A DNA stretch of 64,000 nucleotides from a virus: the IMG/VR virus record IMGVR_UViG_3300030012_001865, positions 30,286 through 94,285 of that record. The stretch is one strand, 5' to 3'. Below, piece after piece: positions 15,101 to 22,397 of this stretch (positions within the stretch are counted from its first letter, which is position 1; each line of letters starts with the position of its first letter). Made by a program: the position numbers and the translations under genes. The notes under the pieces were generated by a model. That model was not told the origin of the DNA and searched no databases. It saw only the letters and a list, made by a program, of their open reading frames with translations.

Positions 15101-15796
15101 ATGGCTGAACAAACTCAAACAACAGCAGTAGCTCAAGAAGTTACAAATGCAACACCAGTAAAGATTCATGGTATTGTACCAACAGTTAACCCATCAGTGT
15201 TCCAACTTATCTTACGTTCAGAGAACACAAAGCCTTCGGCAGCAGGTAGCGGACCAGAAGGATTCTCTATGTTCATGAGTACATATGCTCAAAATAATGT
15301 AGAGAAGAGAGTTAAGTATCACTCTGTAGATGCTAACTTCTTAGAAGCGTATGGTCTTGCTGAAGTTACACGTGACAACAATGGTAAACTAAAGAATGTA
15401 GAACTAAATGATGTTGACCCTGTATCAGGTGAGATGATTAGTGGTGCAGTAGAACTAAATAGTTTACTAAGAGTTAAGGATATTAAAAATCCTATCAATG
15501 GTAATTCTATTGTACCTGAGAAATTACCTGAACACAAACTAGTTGTTACCGAGACATTTACACAGAAGTTTAACAAAGATGGTAATGGTATAGTTACATG
15601 GTCTCAAAAGCCTAAGCAGAATCCTTCTACTAAAGAAGTATTGTGTAATCAAGGCAAGCCAATTTATCGCAATGTAGATCTTACATTTGATATGTCAAGA
15701 GAAGATGTATACATCAAGCATGATGGTACAGAACCTATGACACCAACTAGTAATGATCCATTTGCTAACGGTACTCCAGATGGATTGATGGGGTAA
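15101..15796 (+). CDS. Unknown early protein, possibly ssDNA-binding (231 aa)
   Basis: I place the start at ATG 15101 (MAEQTQTTAVAQEVTNATP) because the A-rich stretch AAAAGAAAA precedes it. In-frame ATGs at 15014 and 15044 exist, but the first lies inside the tRNA-like element. The protein is beta-rich, with a charged middle and a C-terminal low-complexity tail (PTSNDPFANGTPDGLMG), a layout reminiscent of ssDNA-binding proteins with a flexible tail. No OB-fold motif can be proven by eye. It is followed by a strong stem-loop, which suggests an abundant, individually ended transcript. The SSB-like gene at 24973-25527 is a second and better candidate. Confidence 0.6.
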   Translation: MAEQTQTTAVAQEVTNATPVKIHGIVPTVNPSVFQLILRSENTKPSAAGSGPEGFSMFMSTYAQNNVEKRVKYHSVDANFLEAYGLAEVTRDNNGKLKNVELNDVDPVSGEMISGAVELNSLLRVKDIKNPINGNSIVPEKLPEHKLVVTETFTQKFNKDGNGIVTWSQKPKQNPSTKEVLCNQGKPIYRNVDLTFDMSREDVYIKHDGTEPMTPTSNDPFANGTPDGLMG

Positions 15797-15808
15797 TTTG
15801 CAACTGAT

Positions 15809-15840
15809 AGACAGAGAGAGTAACATCTCTCTGTCTTTCT
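15809..15840 (+). terminator. Stem-loop after the 231-aa gene
   Basis: AGACAGAGAGA (15809-15819), loop GTAACA, TCTCTCTGTCT (15826-15836), then TTCT. An 11-bp perfect stem starts 12 bases after the stop codon. The U-tract is short and interrupted, so termination may be partial. Confidence 0.7.
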
Positions 15841-15853
15841 AAAGCGATAAGTT

Positions 15854-16048
15854 ATGGCAAGTAGAATTAATATATCAATAGATGAGCTTACATCAATAAA
15901 AGCTCACACAGACGAAGATGGTGAAATCAAAAACTTTGACAACTTTATAGAGTGTCAATCACATTTTAGTAATGATATACTATCACAGTCTGAGTTAGAT
16001 GAAATCGATAAATTTTATAAAGAATCTATTAAAGAAGATAAACAATGA
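15854..16048 (+). CDS. Small acidic protein (64 aa)
   Basis: The product MASRINISIDELTSIKAHTD is followed by an acidic stretch and a helical C-terminus (SQSELDEIDKFYKESIKEDK). No motif is recognised. Its TGA stop overlaps the ATG of the next gene (ATGA), so the two are translationally coupled. The partner is the membrane/AT-hook protein, and the acidic small protein could act with it, but that is only suggested by the coupling. Confidence 0.65.
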   Translation: MASRINISIDELTSIKAHTDEDGEIKNFDNFIECQSHFSNDILSQSELDEIDKFYKESIKEDKQ

Positions 16049-16287
16049 ACACATTTTTAATAATTGCAATTATGATATTGACTATTGTCAATATATTTAT
16101 ATCAAGTAAACTTAAAAGAGACTATCGTTTACATGAAATGAACATCACTAGTCTACAATCTGCAGAGTCATATGTTAGGACAAGACTAAACAAACTCGAG
16201 CAAGATGTATTTGAGTGTCAAACTAATCAGCTAAAGTTGACACCTGTGAAGAAGAAGCGTGGTAGACCAAGAAAAGATGGAAAGTAA
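16045..16287 (+). CDS. Membrane-anchored protein with a C-terminal AT-hook (80 aa)
   Basis: Residues 3-22 (TFLIIAIMILTIVNIFISSK) form one clear N-terminal membrane segment. A coiled-coil-like middle (residues 35-60) follows, and the C-terminus is VKKKRGRPRKDGK. The core GRPRK with flanking Lys/Arg is a canonical AT-hook (RGRP), which binds the minor groove of A/T-rich DNA. The combination should tether DNA to the inner membrane. It lies two genes upstream of the DNA polymerase, so anchoring replicating DNA is a sensible hypothesis. Starts overlap the previous stop by 4 bases, and the next gene begins inside its last codons. Confidence 0.7.
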   Translation: MNTFLIIAIMILTIVNIFISSKLKRDYRLHEMNITSLQSAESYVRTRLNKLEQDVFECQTNQLKLTPVKKKRGRPRKDGK

Positions 16288-16600
16288 TAAAGAGTTTATA
16301 ACTCGTATGATGCTGTTTATCAACGAGTTACCACAAGATAAGAGGCGTGATATGTTCACGCTTCTTTCTTTTCTTGACTTTCAATTAACTATGCGAGATA
16401 ACTTGTTTATTACAGAATTATTTGATAAACTTGACCTCCATTTACTAAATAAAATCGATTGGTATGGTAGAGCAAAACTCAAACAAGAAATTAGACAAGC
16501 GCTTAGAGATTTCTGTAAGACAAGTCAATATTCTTTCACGTTTCATGACAGTAACGAAAAACAAATGCAACAAGTTATGGGCAGTAGAGAAGATAAATGA
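16277..16600 (+). CDS. Unknown helical protein upstream of DNA polymerase (107 aa)
   Basis: I use ATG 16277 (MESNKEFITRMMLFINELPQ). An in-frame GTG 18 bases upstream would extend further into the AT-hook coding sequence. The product is helical, with hydrophobic helices around residues 10-50 and a basic region near KIDWYGRAKLKQEIRQALRD. No domain is recognised. It is 30 bases upstream of the polymerase gene and overlaps the AT-hook gene by 11 bases, so it belongs to the same operon. A role as polymerase or replication accessory is possible from position only. Confidence 0.6.
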   Translation: MESNKEFITRMMLFINELPQDKRRDMFTLLSFLDFQLTMRDNLFITELFDKLDLHLLNKIDWYGRAKLKQEIRQALRDFCKTSQYSFTFHDSNEKQMQQVMGSREDK

Positions 16601-16629
16601 CATATTAAAAATACTAAATAAAGATCTAA

Positions 16630-18498
16630 ATGATAAAGTTCGTAGGAAATCCAAAACTTCTTGATTGTTGCGAAGTTGTAACAATACAAGACGTAGTAGA
16701 CTATTGCAATAGTATAGATATTATTGCTGTAGATACAGAAACAACGGGTCTTAATCATATAGATGATAGTATGATTATGTTACAGATTGGCGATGACGAG
16801 CAACAGTTTGTTATTGACACCAGATGTGTAGATATAGAACCACTTAGAGATATACTAGAAGGTTATACGCTTAAGATACTACACAATGTTAAGTTCGATT
16901 ATAAGTTCTTACGACAATATAATATCAGACTTAATAATGTGTGGGATACTATGCTAACATCACAAGTTATACATTGTGGTAAAGAGTTATCACATAGTTT
17001 ATCTAATGTATTATCTAGGGAGCTTGGTATAGAGATGGACAAGAGTGTAAGAACTAATTTTATCTCTAAAGGTAGTGATGAGTTTACAGAATCTGAGATA
17101 GTATATGGTGCTAGAGATATAGAACATCTTATACAACTGTATAATAATCAACAAATTACAGTTACAAAGCACAATCTTACAAACACTGCACAGCTTGAGA
17201 ACAGAGCTGCGCTAGCATATGCAGATATAGAATATAATGGTATTGGATTAGATAAAGATAACTGGCTTAGACTTGCAAAGCAAGCAGCATATAAAGTTAC
17301 AAGTATGTGTGATATACTTGACACATTTATAGAATCTAATCCAAAGCTTAATAAGTTTGTAGATGACTATGTGCAAGGTGATTTGTTTATGGATGTATCA
17401 CAGTTGAGAAAAGTAAATGTAAAATGGTCATCACCAAAACAAGTGCTAGATGTATTTAAAACATATGGGCTTGACATAACAGATGTGAATGCTAAGAACT
17501 TAAATGTGCATAGCAAGAATGATTTTGTCAAAACATATATTAAATACAAAGAGCAGGCCAAACTAGCTACTAGTTATGGTGATAAGTTCCTTGAGAATGT
17601 AGATAGTGACGGTAGAATCCGTACAAGTTTTAAACAAATACTAAATACAGGTAGGGTTGCATCAGGTAAACCTAACATGCAGCAGATACCTGCAGACAAT
17701 GATTATCGTAACTGCTTTGTTAGTGGTGAAGATGATTATGTATTTGTATCAGGCGACTACAGCTCACAGGAGTTATGTATTATAGCCACAGGGAGTAAAG
17801 ATCCTGTGTGGATTAAGGCGTTAGAAGATGGAGAAGATCTTCATAGCGTGTGTGCAGATTTAGTTTATGGTAAAGAATGGCAAGATGCAGCAGAGCCTGA
17901 CTGTGCTTACATGCAGTCAAAAGCTAAATGCAATTGCAGTAAACACAAGAAGCTGCGCACAAATGTAAAGAGTATAAACTTCGGTTTAGCCTATGGTATG
18001 GGCCCACACAAACTAGCTGACACATTGCTTATCAGTATCAAAGAAGCAGAGAGATTAATTGCAAAATACTTTACAGCATTTCCTGCAATCAAAAACTTTC
18101 TTGAGTCTCTTGGTAATTATGGTAAGCAGAATGGGCATATCAAAACATATGCACCATATCGTCGTATCAGATGGTTTGATGCGTGGGATGGTGACAAGAC
18201 AGACAAAGCTATGATGGGTAAGATAGAGCGTGCTAGCAAGAACACACCTATACAGGGTAGTGGTGCTGACATGTGTAAGTCTGCGCTTATTATGGTGCGT
18301 GATCACATTTATGAGAACGATTTGCCTGTTAAACTAGTTATGACTGTTCACGATCAGATCGACACTATTGTACATGAGAGCTATGCTCACACATGGTGCA
18401 AAGAGTTGCGTGAGATTATGGAGAAGTCTACACTAGATATTATACCATCAGGGCTACTAAAAGCAGAAACAGAAATATCAACAGTATGGAAAAAGTAA
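16630..18498 (+). CDS. Family A DNA polymerase with 3'-5' exonuclease (622 aa)
   Basis: This is the replicative polymerase of the phage. The exonuclease domain starts with VDTETTGL (Asp35, Glu37) and includes LHNVKFDYKFL. In the polymerase domain, motif A is DYSSQEL (Asp376), motif B is RTNVKSINFGLAYG (Arg443, Lys447, Phe451) and motif C is VHDQID (His574, Asp575). The length and the absence of a 5'-3' exonuclease domain are normal for phage enzymes. Phe451 corresponds to Phe762 of E. coli Pol I, the ancestral state, not the Tyr or Leu seen in many marine phages. An odd Cys-rich insert (SKAKCNCSKHKK) lies just before motif B. The gene ends 13 bases into the helicase gene. Confidence 0.93.
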   Translation: MIKFVGNPKLLDCCEVVTIQDVVDYCNSIDIIAVDTETTGLNHIDDSMIMLQIGDDEQQFVIDTRCVDIEPLRDILEGYTLKILHNVKFDYKFLRQYNIRLNNVWDTMLTSQVIHCGKELSHSLSNVLSRELGIEMDKSVRTNFISKGSDEFTESEIVYGARDIEHLIQLYNNQQITVTKHNLTNTAQLENRAALAYADIEYNGIGLDKDNWLRLAKQAAYKVTSMCDILDTFIESNPKLNKFVDDYVQGDLFMDVSQLRKVNVKWSSPKQVLDVFKTYGLDITDVNAKNLNVHSKNDFVKTYIKYKEQAKLATSYGDKFLENVDSDGRIRTSFKQILNTGRVASGKPNMQQIPADNDYRNCFVSGEDDYVFVSGDYSSQELCIIATGSKDPVWIKALEDGEDLHSVCADLVYGKEWQDAAEPDCAYMQSKAKCNCSKHKKLRTNVKSINFGLAYGMGPHKLADTLLISIKEAERLIAKYFTAFPAIKNFLESLGNYGKQNGHIKTYAPYRRIRWFDAWDGDKTDKAMMGKIERASKNTPIQGSGADMCKSALIMVRDHIYENDLPVKLVMTVHDQIDTIVHESYAHTWCKELREIMEKSTLDIIPSGLLKAETEISTVWKK

Positions 18499-19664
18499 GT
18501 AGTAGGACAGAGAGGCAGCTTGAGATAGTTCAAAAGTTTGCTGATAACAAAGGTAGAGGTACATTGCTAGCAGCTACAGGCTTCGGTAAGACATTTACAG
18601 CAATCATGGTTATTATACGATTGCTAAAGTCTAGACCAGAAGGCAAGGTTGTTATTGTTGTGCCTACAATTAACCTCAAGAATCAGTGGAAGAAAGAACT
18701 TAAGAAAAGCAAGGTGCACAAGAACTGTGATGTTATTGTAATTAATACTGCATACAAAACTAAGCAGTCATGTGATCTACTAATATGTGACGAGATACAT
18801 GCGTACGGTGCGGAACAGTTTATCAAGGTGTTTGACAAGATTACATATGATTATATCTTCGGCCTCACAGCTACGATAGAGCGTTCAGATGGTATGCACG
18901 AGGTGCTACTACAGTATGCACCTGTTATTGACGAGGTAGCTATTGACGAGTGTCATGCAAATGGCTGGGTTAGTGATTACCTTGTGTATAATCTAGCCGT
19001 GCCTATGTATGATGACGAGCAAGAAGACTATGACAAAGCCAATAAGCAGTTTAGATATGCTGCAGGTAGGCTAGGTTTTGGCGGCGCGCAGTCATTTAAC
19101 AATGCACGTAAGTATCTACAAGATAAAAGTGCAGACCCAGCAATGCGTGCTGTCGCAGCTGTATATTATAATTCCATGCGTAAGCGTGGTGATATATGTA
19201 AGAACTCTCAAGCAAAGATACCTGTTATTAAACAGTTGCTTGAGAAGTTTGACGATCGCAAGGCTCTATTGTTCAGTGCATCTACAGATTTTGCAGATGC
19301 TGTACAAGAAGAGCTAGGTGAGATGTGTTTGAGTTTCCATAGCAAGCGAACCAAGAAACAACAGGTAGAAATCCTCAAGAAATTTAAGGATGGACGTACA
19401 AAACAACGTGTAATCAGCAGTGTCAAAGCTCTGAATGCAGGTTTTGATGTACCTGATTGTTCTCTTGGTATCGTGGCTGCAGGTAATTCTAAGAAACTAG
19501 ATAACATACAGCGTACAGGTCGTATCATTCGTTATGTACCAGGCAAGACAGCAGTTATTATTAATCTCTATGCACCTAACACGCAGGAAGTCTCGTGGCT
19601 TAACAAGCGACAAGAAGGACAGAATGTAGTGTGGGCTGAGAGCATAGAAGAAATTACAGTATAA
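18486..19664 (+). CDS. SF2 DNA helicase (392 aa)
   Basis: Motif I is AATGFGKT (residues 29-36), motif II is CDEIH (101-105), motif III is GLTATIER (126-133). The second RecA domain carries KALLFSAST and the RTGRIIRY motif VI. This is the compact ResIII/UvsW-like form of superfamily 2, acting on branched DNA such as stalled forks and recombination intermediates. It overlaps the polymerase gene by 13 bases and is followed by a 47-residue gene through a TAATG overlap. An SNF2-type helicase is common in crAss-like phages, but this one lacks the long SNF2 insertions. Function on forks is by family analogy. Confidence 0.85.
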   Translation: MEKVSSRTERQLEIVQKFADNKGRGTLLAATGFGKTFTAIMVIIRLLKSRPEGKVVIVVPTINLKNQWKKELKKSKVHKNCDVIVINTAYKTKQSCDLLICDEIHAYGAEQFIKVFDKITYDYIFGLTATIERSDGMHEVLLQYAPVIDEVAIDECHANGWVSDYLVYNLAVPMYDDEQEDYDKANKQFRYAAGRLGFGGAQSFNNARKYLQDKSADPAMRAVAAVYYNSMRKRGDICKNSQAKIPVIKQLLEKFDDRKALLFSASTDFADAVQEELGEMCLSFHSKRTKKQQVEILKKFKDGRTKQRVISSVKALNAGFDVPDCSLGIVAAGNSKKLDNIQRTGRIIRYVPGKTAVIINLYAPNTQEVSWLNKRQEGQNVVWAESIEEITV

Positions 19665-19807
19665 TGGAGGATAAATTAAAAGTGCTAATTAAAATTGTAG
19701 ATGCCCAGCAGAAACAATTAGAAATAAATCAGCAGCAGATAAGTGCAATGACAAAAGAATATGTCAAGCTTGCTGCTTTAATAGATAAATTAGGCAAGAG
19801 TGATTAA
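19664..19807 (+). CDS. Tiny coiled-coil protein after the helicase (47 aa)
   Basis: The frame starts at ATG 19664, sharing the A of the helicase stop (TAATG), and encodes MEDKLKVLIKIVDAQQKQLE followed by a second amphipathic helix ending LAALIDKLGKSD. The whole product is a short coiled coil with Gln-rich core positions. Translational coupling to the helicase suggests a small partner or subunit. Codon use fits neighbouring genes. No known family is recognised. Confidence 0.55.
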   Translation: MEDKLKVLIKIVDAQQKQLEINQQQISAMTKEYVKLAALIDKLGKSD

Positions 19808-19824
19808 CGGTTAAACTCAGATAA

Positions 19825-19973
19825 TCCCAGTTACCGAGCGTAAGACTTCGATACCAAACCTGGGAGCCTATTTTAATACGTGAGCAAGCTACGTGAACGC
19901 TGCATCGTGTTCTGATTAGGGGAGTAAAGGTTTTTAAACAAATCGTCTGAGGTTATACTTTGCTCCTCTAATC
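19825..19973 (+). ncRNA. Candidate structured non-coding RNA
   Basis: The stretch 19808-19992 has no gene but several strong pairings. TCCCAGTT (19825-19832) pairs with AACTGGGA minus one bulged C (19857-19865). AACGC pairs with GTGTT around 19895-19910. A 16-bp helix is formed by GATTAGGGGAGTAAAG (19914-19929) and CTTTGCTCCTCTAATC (19958-19973), with only two G-U pairs and a 28-base loop. No T-run follows, so it is not a simple terminator. It may be a stable regulatory RNA, a processing site between operon segments, or the leader of the next genes. Confidence 0.55.
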
Positions 19974-19992
19974 ATTAACTAAACCATATATC

Positions 19993-20172
19993 ATGGAAGT
20001 ATTTATAGGAGTATTATGTGTCATATTATTATATGTGGCATACGAAACATTAAAATTAAAGCAAAAACAAAAAGAAAATGAGCGTAGAAGAAAACAAAGA
20101 AAGACTGGATCGCCACGAAAAGGTAATCGAAAAACTAATCGATCAAATAGCAAAGCTGCAAATAGCAAATAA
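19993..20172 (+). CDS. Small membrane protein with basic tail (59 aa)
   Basis: MEVFIGVLCVILLYVAYETL forms one N-terminal membrane segment and the rest is strongly basic (KLKQKQKENERRKQRK, then KGNRKTNRSNSKAANSK). Like the 80-residue AT-hook protein, it places a positively charged tail beside the membrane, here without a GRP core. The ATG at 19993 is 20 bases after the structured RNA. The last 95 bases overlap the next small gene in another frame. Function unknown; nucleic-acid or phospholipid contact by the basic tail is plausible. Confidence 0.55.
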   Translation: MEVFIGVLCVILLYVAYETLKLKQKQKENERRRKQRKTGSPRKGNRKTNRSNSKAANSK

Positions 20173-20248
20173 TATACAAAACTTTCTCAACGATGTTAAT
20201 TCAAAAGACACAGAGAAAGACATTTCTGATACGTCCCTCAGGTCGTAG
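20078..20248 (+). CDS. Small coiled-coil protein overlapping two genes (56 aa)
   Basis: ATG 20078 opens MSVEENKERLDRHEKVIEKL and continues as an amphipathic helix with regular Ile/Leu spacing, ending in an acidic tail. It overlaps the membrane protein gene by 95 bases and the radical SAM gene by 56 bases. Both the heptad pattern and the A-rich upstream sequence support it, but the extent of overlap leaves doubt. It resembles the 47-residue coiled-coil product at 19664-19807 in size and type. Confidence 0.45.
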   Translation: MSVEENKERLDRHEKVIEKLIDQIAKLQIANNIQNFLNDVNSKDTEKDISDTSLRS

Positions 20249-21050
20249 CACAGATTTTATCTCCCCTTCCTTTGGCTATGGCTGCTTATATAATTGCTCA
20301 TATTGTTATATGAAGCGCCATAAGCCTGAAGGGTTGAGTGTAGCAACAAACATACATGATATACTTACAGAGCTTAACAACCATGCATACTTCACACCAG
20401 TGGAGAAACCCAACCAGACACATGCAGACTACACTACGTACGACATCAGTTGTAACGAAGACTTTGCACTGCATGCTAAATATTATGATTGGGAAAGGAT
20501 CTTTGAGTTTTTTAGAGATCATCCTATTGCAATGGGTAGTTTTGCTACTAAGTATGTCAACCCTAAATTACTAAACTTTGATCCGCAAGGTAAAGTACGA
20601 GTTAGATTTAGTTTGATGCCACAGTATATGTCAACATTGCACGAGCCAGGCACATCTAAGATCATAGATAGAATCAAAGCTATCAATGCATTTATAGAAG
20701 CAGGCTATGATGTGCATGTTAACTTTAGTCCTGTTATCGTAGAAGATAACTGGCTAGAGGATTACGAAGAACTGTTTAATATGCTCAACGATTATGTTGA
20801 GTATAAAGATCAGGTATTAGCAGAAGTAATATTTTTAACACATAATGAAAAGAAACATGAAGCGAATTTAGAAAAACACCCTGAAACAGAAGTACACCTA
20901 TGGAATCCTGTAATACAGGAAGAGAAAATCTCGCAATACGGTGGAACAAACGTAAGGTATGCTAGACATGTAAAGCATTTGTACATAGATGCATTTAAAG
21001 CTTTACATGACAAGATTATACCTTGGAACACAATAAGATATATATTTTAG
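20193..21050 (+). CDS. Spore photoproduct lyase-like radical SAM enzyme (285 aa)
   Basis: The iron-sulfur motif is GCLYNCSYCYM with Cys31, Cys35 and Cys38 (C-x3-C-x2-C), preceded by RPSGRSTDFISPSFGYG, which is characteristic of the SplB family. These enzymes use S-adenosylmethionine to reverse UV-induced thymine dimers of the spore-photoproduct type. Members in non-sporulating bacteria and phages are called SPL-like. The protein is shorter than Bacillus SplB (about 340 residues), and I cannot identify by eye the extra Cys that donates hydrogen in SplB. It may therefore be a repair lyase or a nucleic-acid-modifying relative. It sits in the replication arm with uracil-DNA glycosylase elsewhere in the same arm. 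Confidence 0.78.
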   Translation: MLIQKTQRKTFLIRPSGRSTDFISPSFGYGCLYNCSYCYMKRHKPEGLSVATNIHDILTELNNHAYFTPVEKPNQTHADYTTYDISCNEDFALHAKYYDWERIFEFFRDHPIAMGSFATKYVNPKLLNFDPQGKVRVRFSLMPQYMSTLHEPGTSKIIDRIKAINAFIEAGYDVHVNFSPVIVEDNWLEDYEELFNMLNDYVEYKDQVLAEVIFLTHNEKKHEANLEKHPETEVHLWNPVIQEEKISQYGGTNVRYARHVKHLYIDAFKALHDKIIPWNTIRYIF

Positions 21051-21051
21051 T

Positions 21052-21264
21052 ATGAAGAAAGGATACCACGAGTATACTCCTGTAGTTAAAGAGGAGAAAG
21101 TTAAGAAAAAAGAGAAGGATACAACAGGATTAGTTACAACAGACGTATTCCAACTCCAGTTTGGGTTTGAATATCCAAAAGTAGCACCAAAATATAGTTA
21201 CGTTAAAACAATTAGATACCCTAAAACAGACGGAAGCAATGGCAAAATTAGTAGATTTCGCTGA
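21052..21264 (+). CDS. Small basic protein (70 aa)
   Basis: The 70-residue product starts MKKGYHEYTPVVKEEKVKKK. It is Lys-rich in its first third, with a Tyr/Phe-containing second half and the tail GSNGKISRFR. No domain is recognised. It starts 1 base after the stop of the radical SAM gene and overlaps the DUF932-like gene by 26 bases. Coupling to those genes suggests a helper, but nothing in the sequence shows a function. Confidence 0.55.
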   Translation: MKKGYHEYTPVVKEEKVKKKEKDTTGLVTTDVFQLQFGFEYPKVAPKYSYVKTIRYPKTDGSNGKISRFR

Positions 21265-21991
21265 TCTGGGCCACATAAAGGTACCAGAGAGAACAGAGAC
21301 TTACATACCAGTAAGTCATCAAGAATTAGTAACAAAAATTAAAGAAGCAGGTACAAAGCATTACAATACTGCACCTTTTGAAGAGAAGCTAGAGGTAAAT
21401 CATAGAGGCCAACAGATGTTTGGTAGTATGACATTCCATGATGGCTCTAATCTAAGGGCAGATGGTAGTGGTATGAATAGAAGTATTGGCTTTCGTAATT
21501 CTTATGACAAGACATTACCTATAGGTGTATGTGGCGGAGCATCAGTATATGTATGCTCTAACCTTATGTTTACAGGTGATATTATTAAGATGCGTAAACA
21601 CACGCAGAATGTAGAAGAAGATTTAGATATTCTTATACAAAAGTTATTTGATGACGTAGATAGACGTTATAACGAAGCTATTGCAGCTAGAGAGACTATG
21701 TCAGAGATACATTTTAGCGATATAGACGCAGGTAATTATTTTGGACAATTATTCGTAAATCAAGGTGTTTTGAATGGTTCACAGCTAAACAAAGCAACTA
21801 AAGAATGGTTTAAATCCCCTGTGTTTACTGAGCGTACAGCGTGGTCTGCATATAATGCATGTACAGAAGCACTCAAAGCTGCGCACCCTATGAATGCTTT
21901 GGAAAAGTATACCAAATTACATACATTTACAGAAGAATTTACGATAGACCCTTATCTTGAGATGTTAAATCACCAGAGTCTACCGTTCTAA
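21239..21991 (+). CDS. DUF932-like protein (250 aa)
   Basis: The central part with SIGFRNSYDKTLPIGVCGG, then VYVCSNLMFTGDI and KHTQNVEEDL follows the pattern of the DUF932 family (phage/plasmid-like protein of the TIGR03299 type). These are found on phages and plasmids near replication or defence genes, with no established biochemical role. The C-terminal part has a helical region with WFKSPVFTERTAWSAYNACTEAL. No catalytic motif can be named. It lies between the radical SAM enzyme and the replication genes. The identification rests on pattern recall and should be confirmed by a profile search. Confidence 0.65.
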   Translation: MAKLVDFADLGHIKVPERTETYIPVSHQELVTKIKEAGTKHYNTAPFEEKLEVNHRGQQMFGSMTFHDGSNLRADGSGMNRSIGFRNSYDKTLPIGVCGGASVYVCSNLMFTGDIIKMRKHTQNVEEDLDILIQKLFDDVDRRYNEAIAARETMSEIHFSDIDAGNYFGQLFVNQGVLNGSQLNKATKEWFKSPVFTERTAWSAYNACTEALKAAHPMNALEKYTKLHTFTEEFTIDPYLEMLNHQSLPF

Positions 21992-22000
21992 TATAAATGT

Positions 22001-22228
22001 ATGAAGAAAAGTCCTTATAATGGTAAGCACGTAAATCTTAATGAAATAAGACATTTATACAACGTGTTAAAATTTTATTATGATGACTTAGAATCTCTTA
22101 ATATTGATGCAGTTACAGATATAATGCGTATGGAATTTGGTTGCAAAGTCAGCAGAAATGACGTATATTTATATCTTGTTACTGCGCAATATTGGGATGA
22201 TGACGGCAATTTATTATGTCATGAGTAA
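22001..22228 (+). CDS. Unknown small protein (75 aa)
   Basis: MKKSPYNGKHVNLNEIRHLY is followed by a mixed alpha/beta segment with a possible helix-turn-helix (VTDIMRMEFGCKVSRNDVYL). That part could bind DNA, but the match is weak. The stop overlaps the ATG of the next gene by 8 bases. It belongs to the dense run of small genes between the DUF932-like gene and the helicase. Confidence 0.55.
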   Translation: MKKSPYNGKHVNLNEIRHLYNVLKFYYDDLESLNIDAVTDIMRMEFGCKVSRNDVYLYLVTAQYWDDDGNLLCHE

Positions 22229-22397
22229 CTGTATTGAGTGTAATAACGAATTAAGATGTTTATCAGATGATGTGCTGATGAATTTAACTGAAGAGGAACT
22301 AGATAAATATTTAAACTGCGATGAAAGTGTCTTTAAACTTGACAAAGTTGAAGGGCAACAAACTGACTCCAAGCGAGTTTGTTTACATGTTAATTAA
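22221..22397 (+). CDS. Small Cys-containing acidic protein (58 aa)
   Basis: The start ATG 22221 overlaps the previous stop and gives MSNCIECNNELRCLSDDVLM. CIEC and a later Cys could coordinate a metal, though only a half zinc site is visible. The C-terminal part is acidic and helical. The last 77 bases overlap the next gene in another frame. A longer in-frame upstream extension exists but would lie wholly within the 75-residue gene and is rejected. Confidence 0.5.
   Translation: MSNCIECNNELRCLSDDVLMNLTEEELDKYLNCDESVFKLDKVEGQQTDSKRVCLHVN

Noticed and set aside
16464-16664. A 66-residue plus-strand frame overlapping the 107-aa gene and the polymerase start
   Set aside because: It overlaps two better supported genes in another frame and shows no conserved features.
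19664-19675. GGAGG near 19666 as a Shine-Dalgarno site
   Set aside because: It lies within the first codons of the 47-residue gene, too far from and not in the right position for any other start; other genes here do not use Shine-Dalgarno sites.
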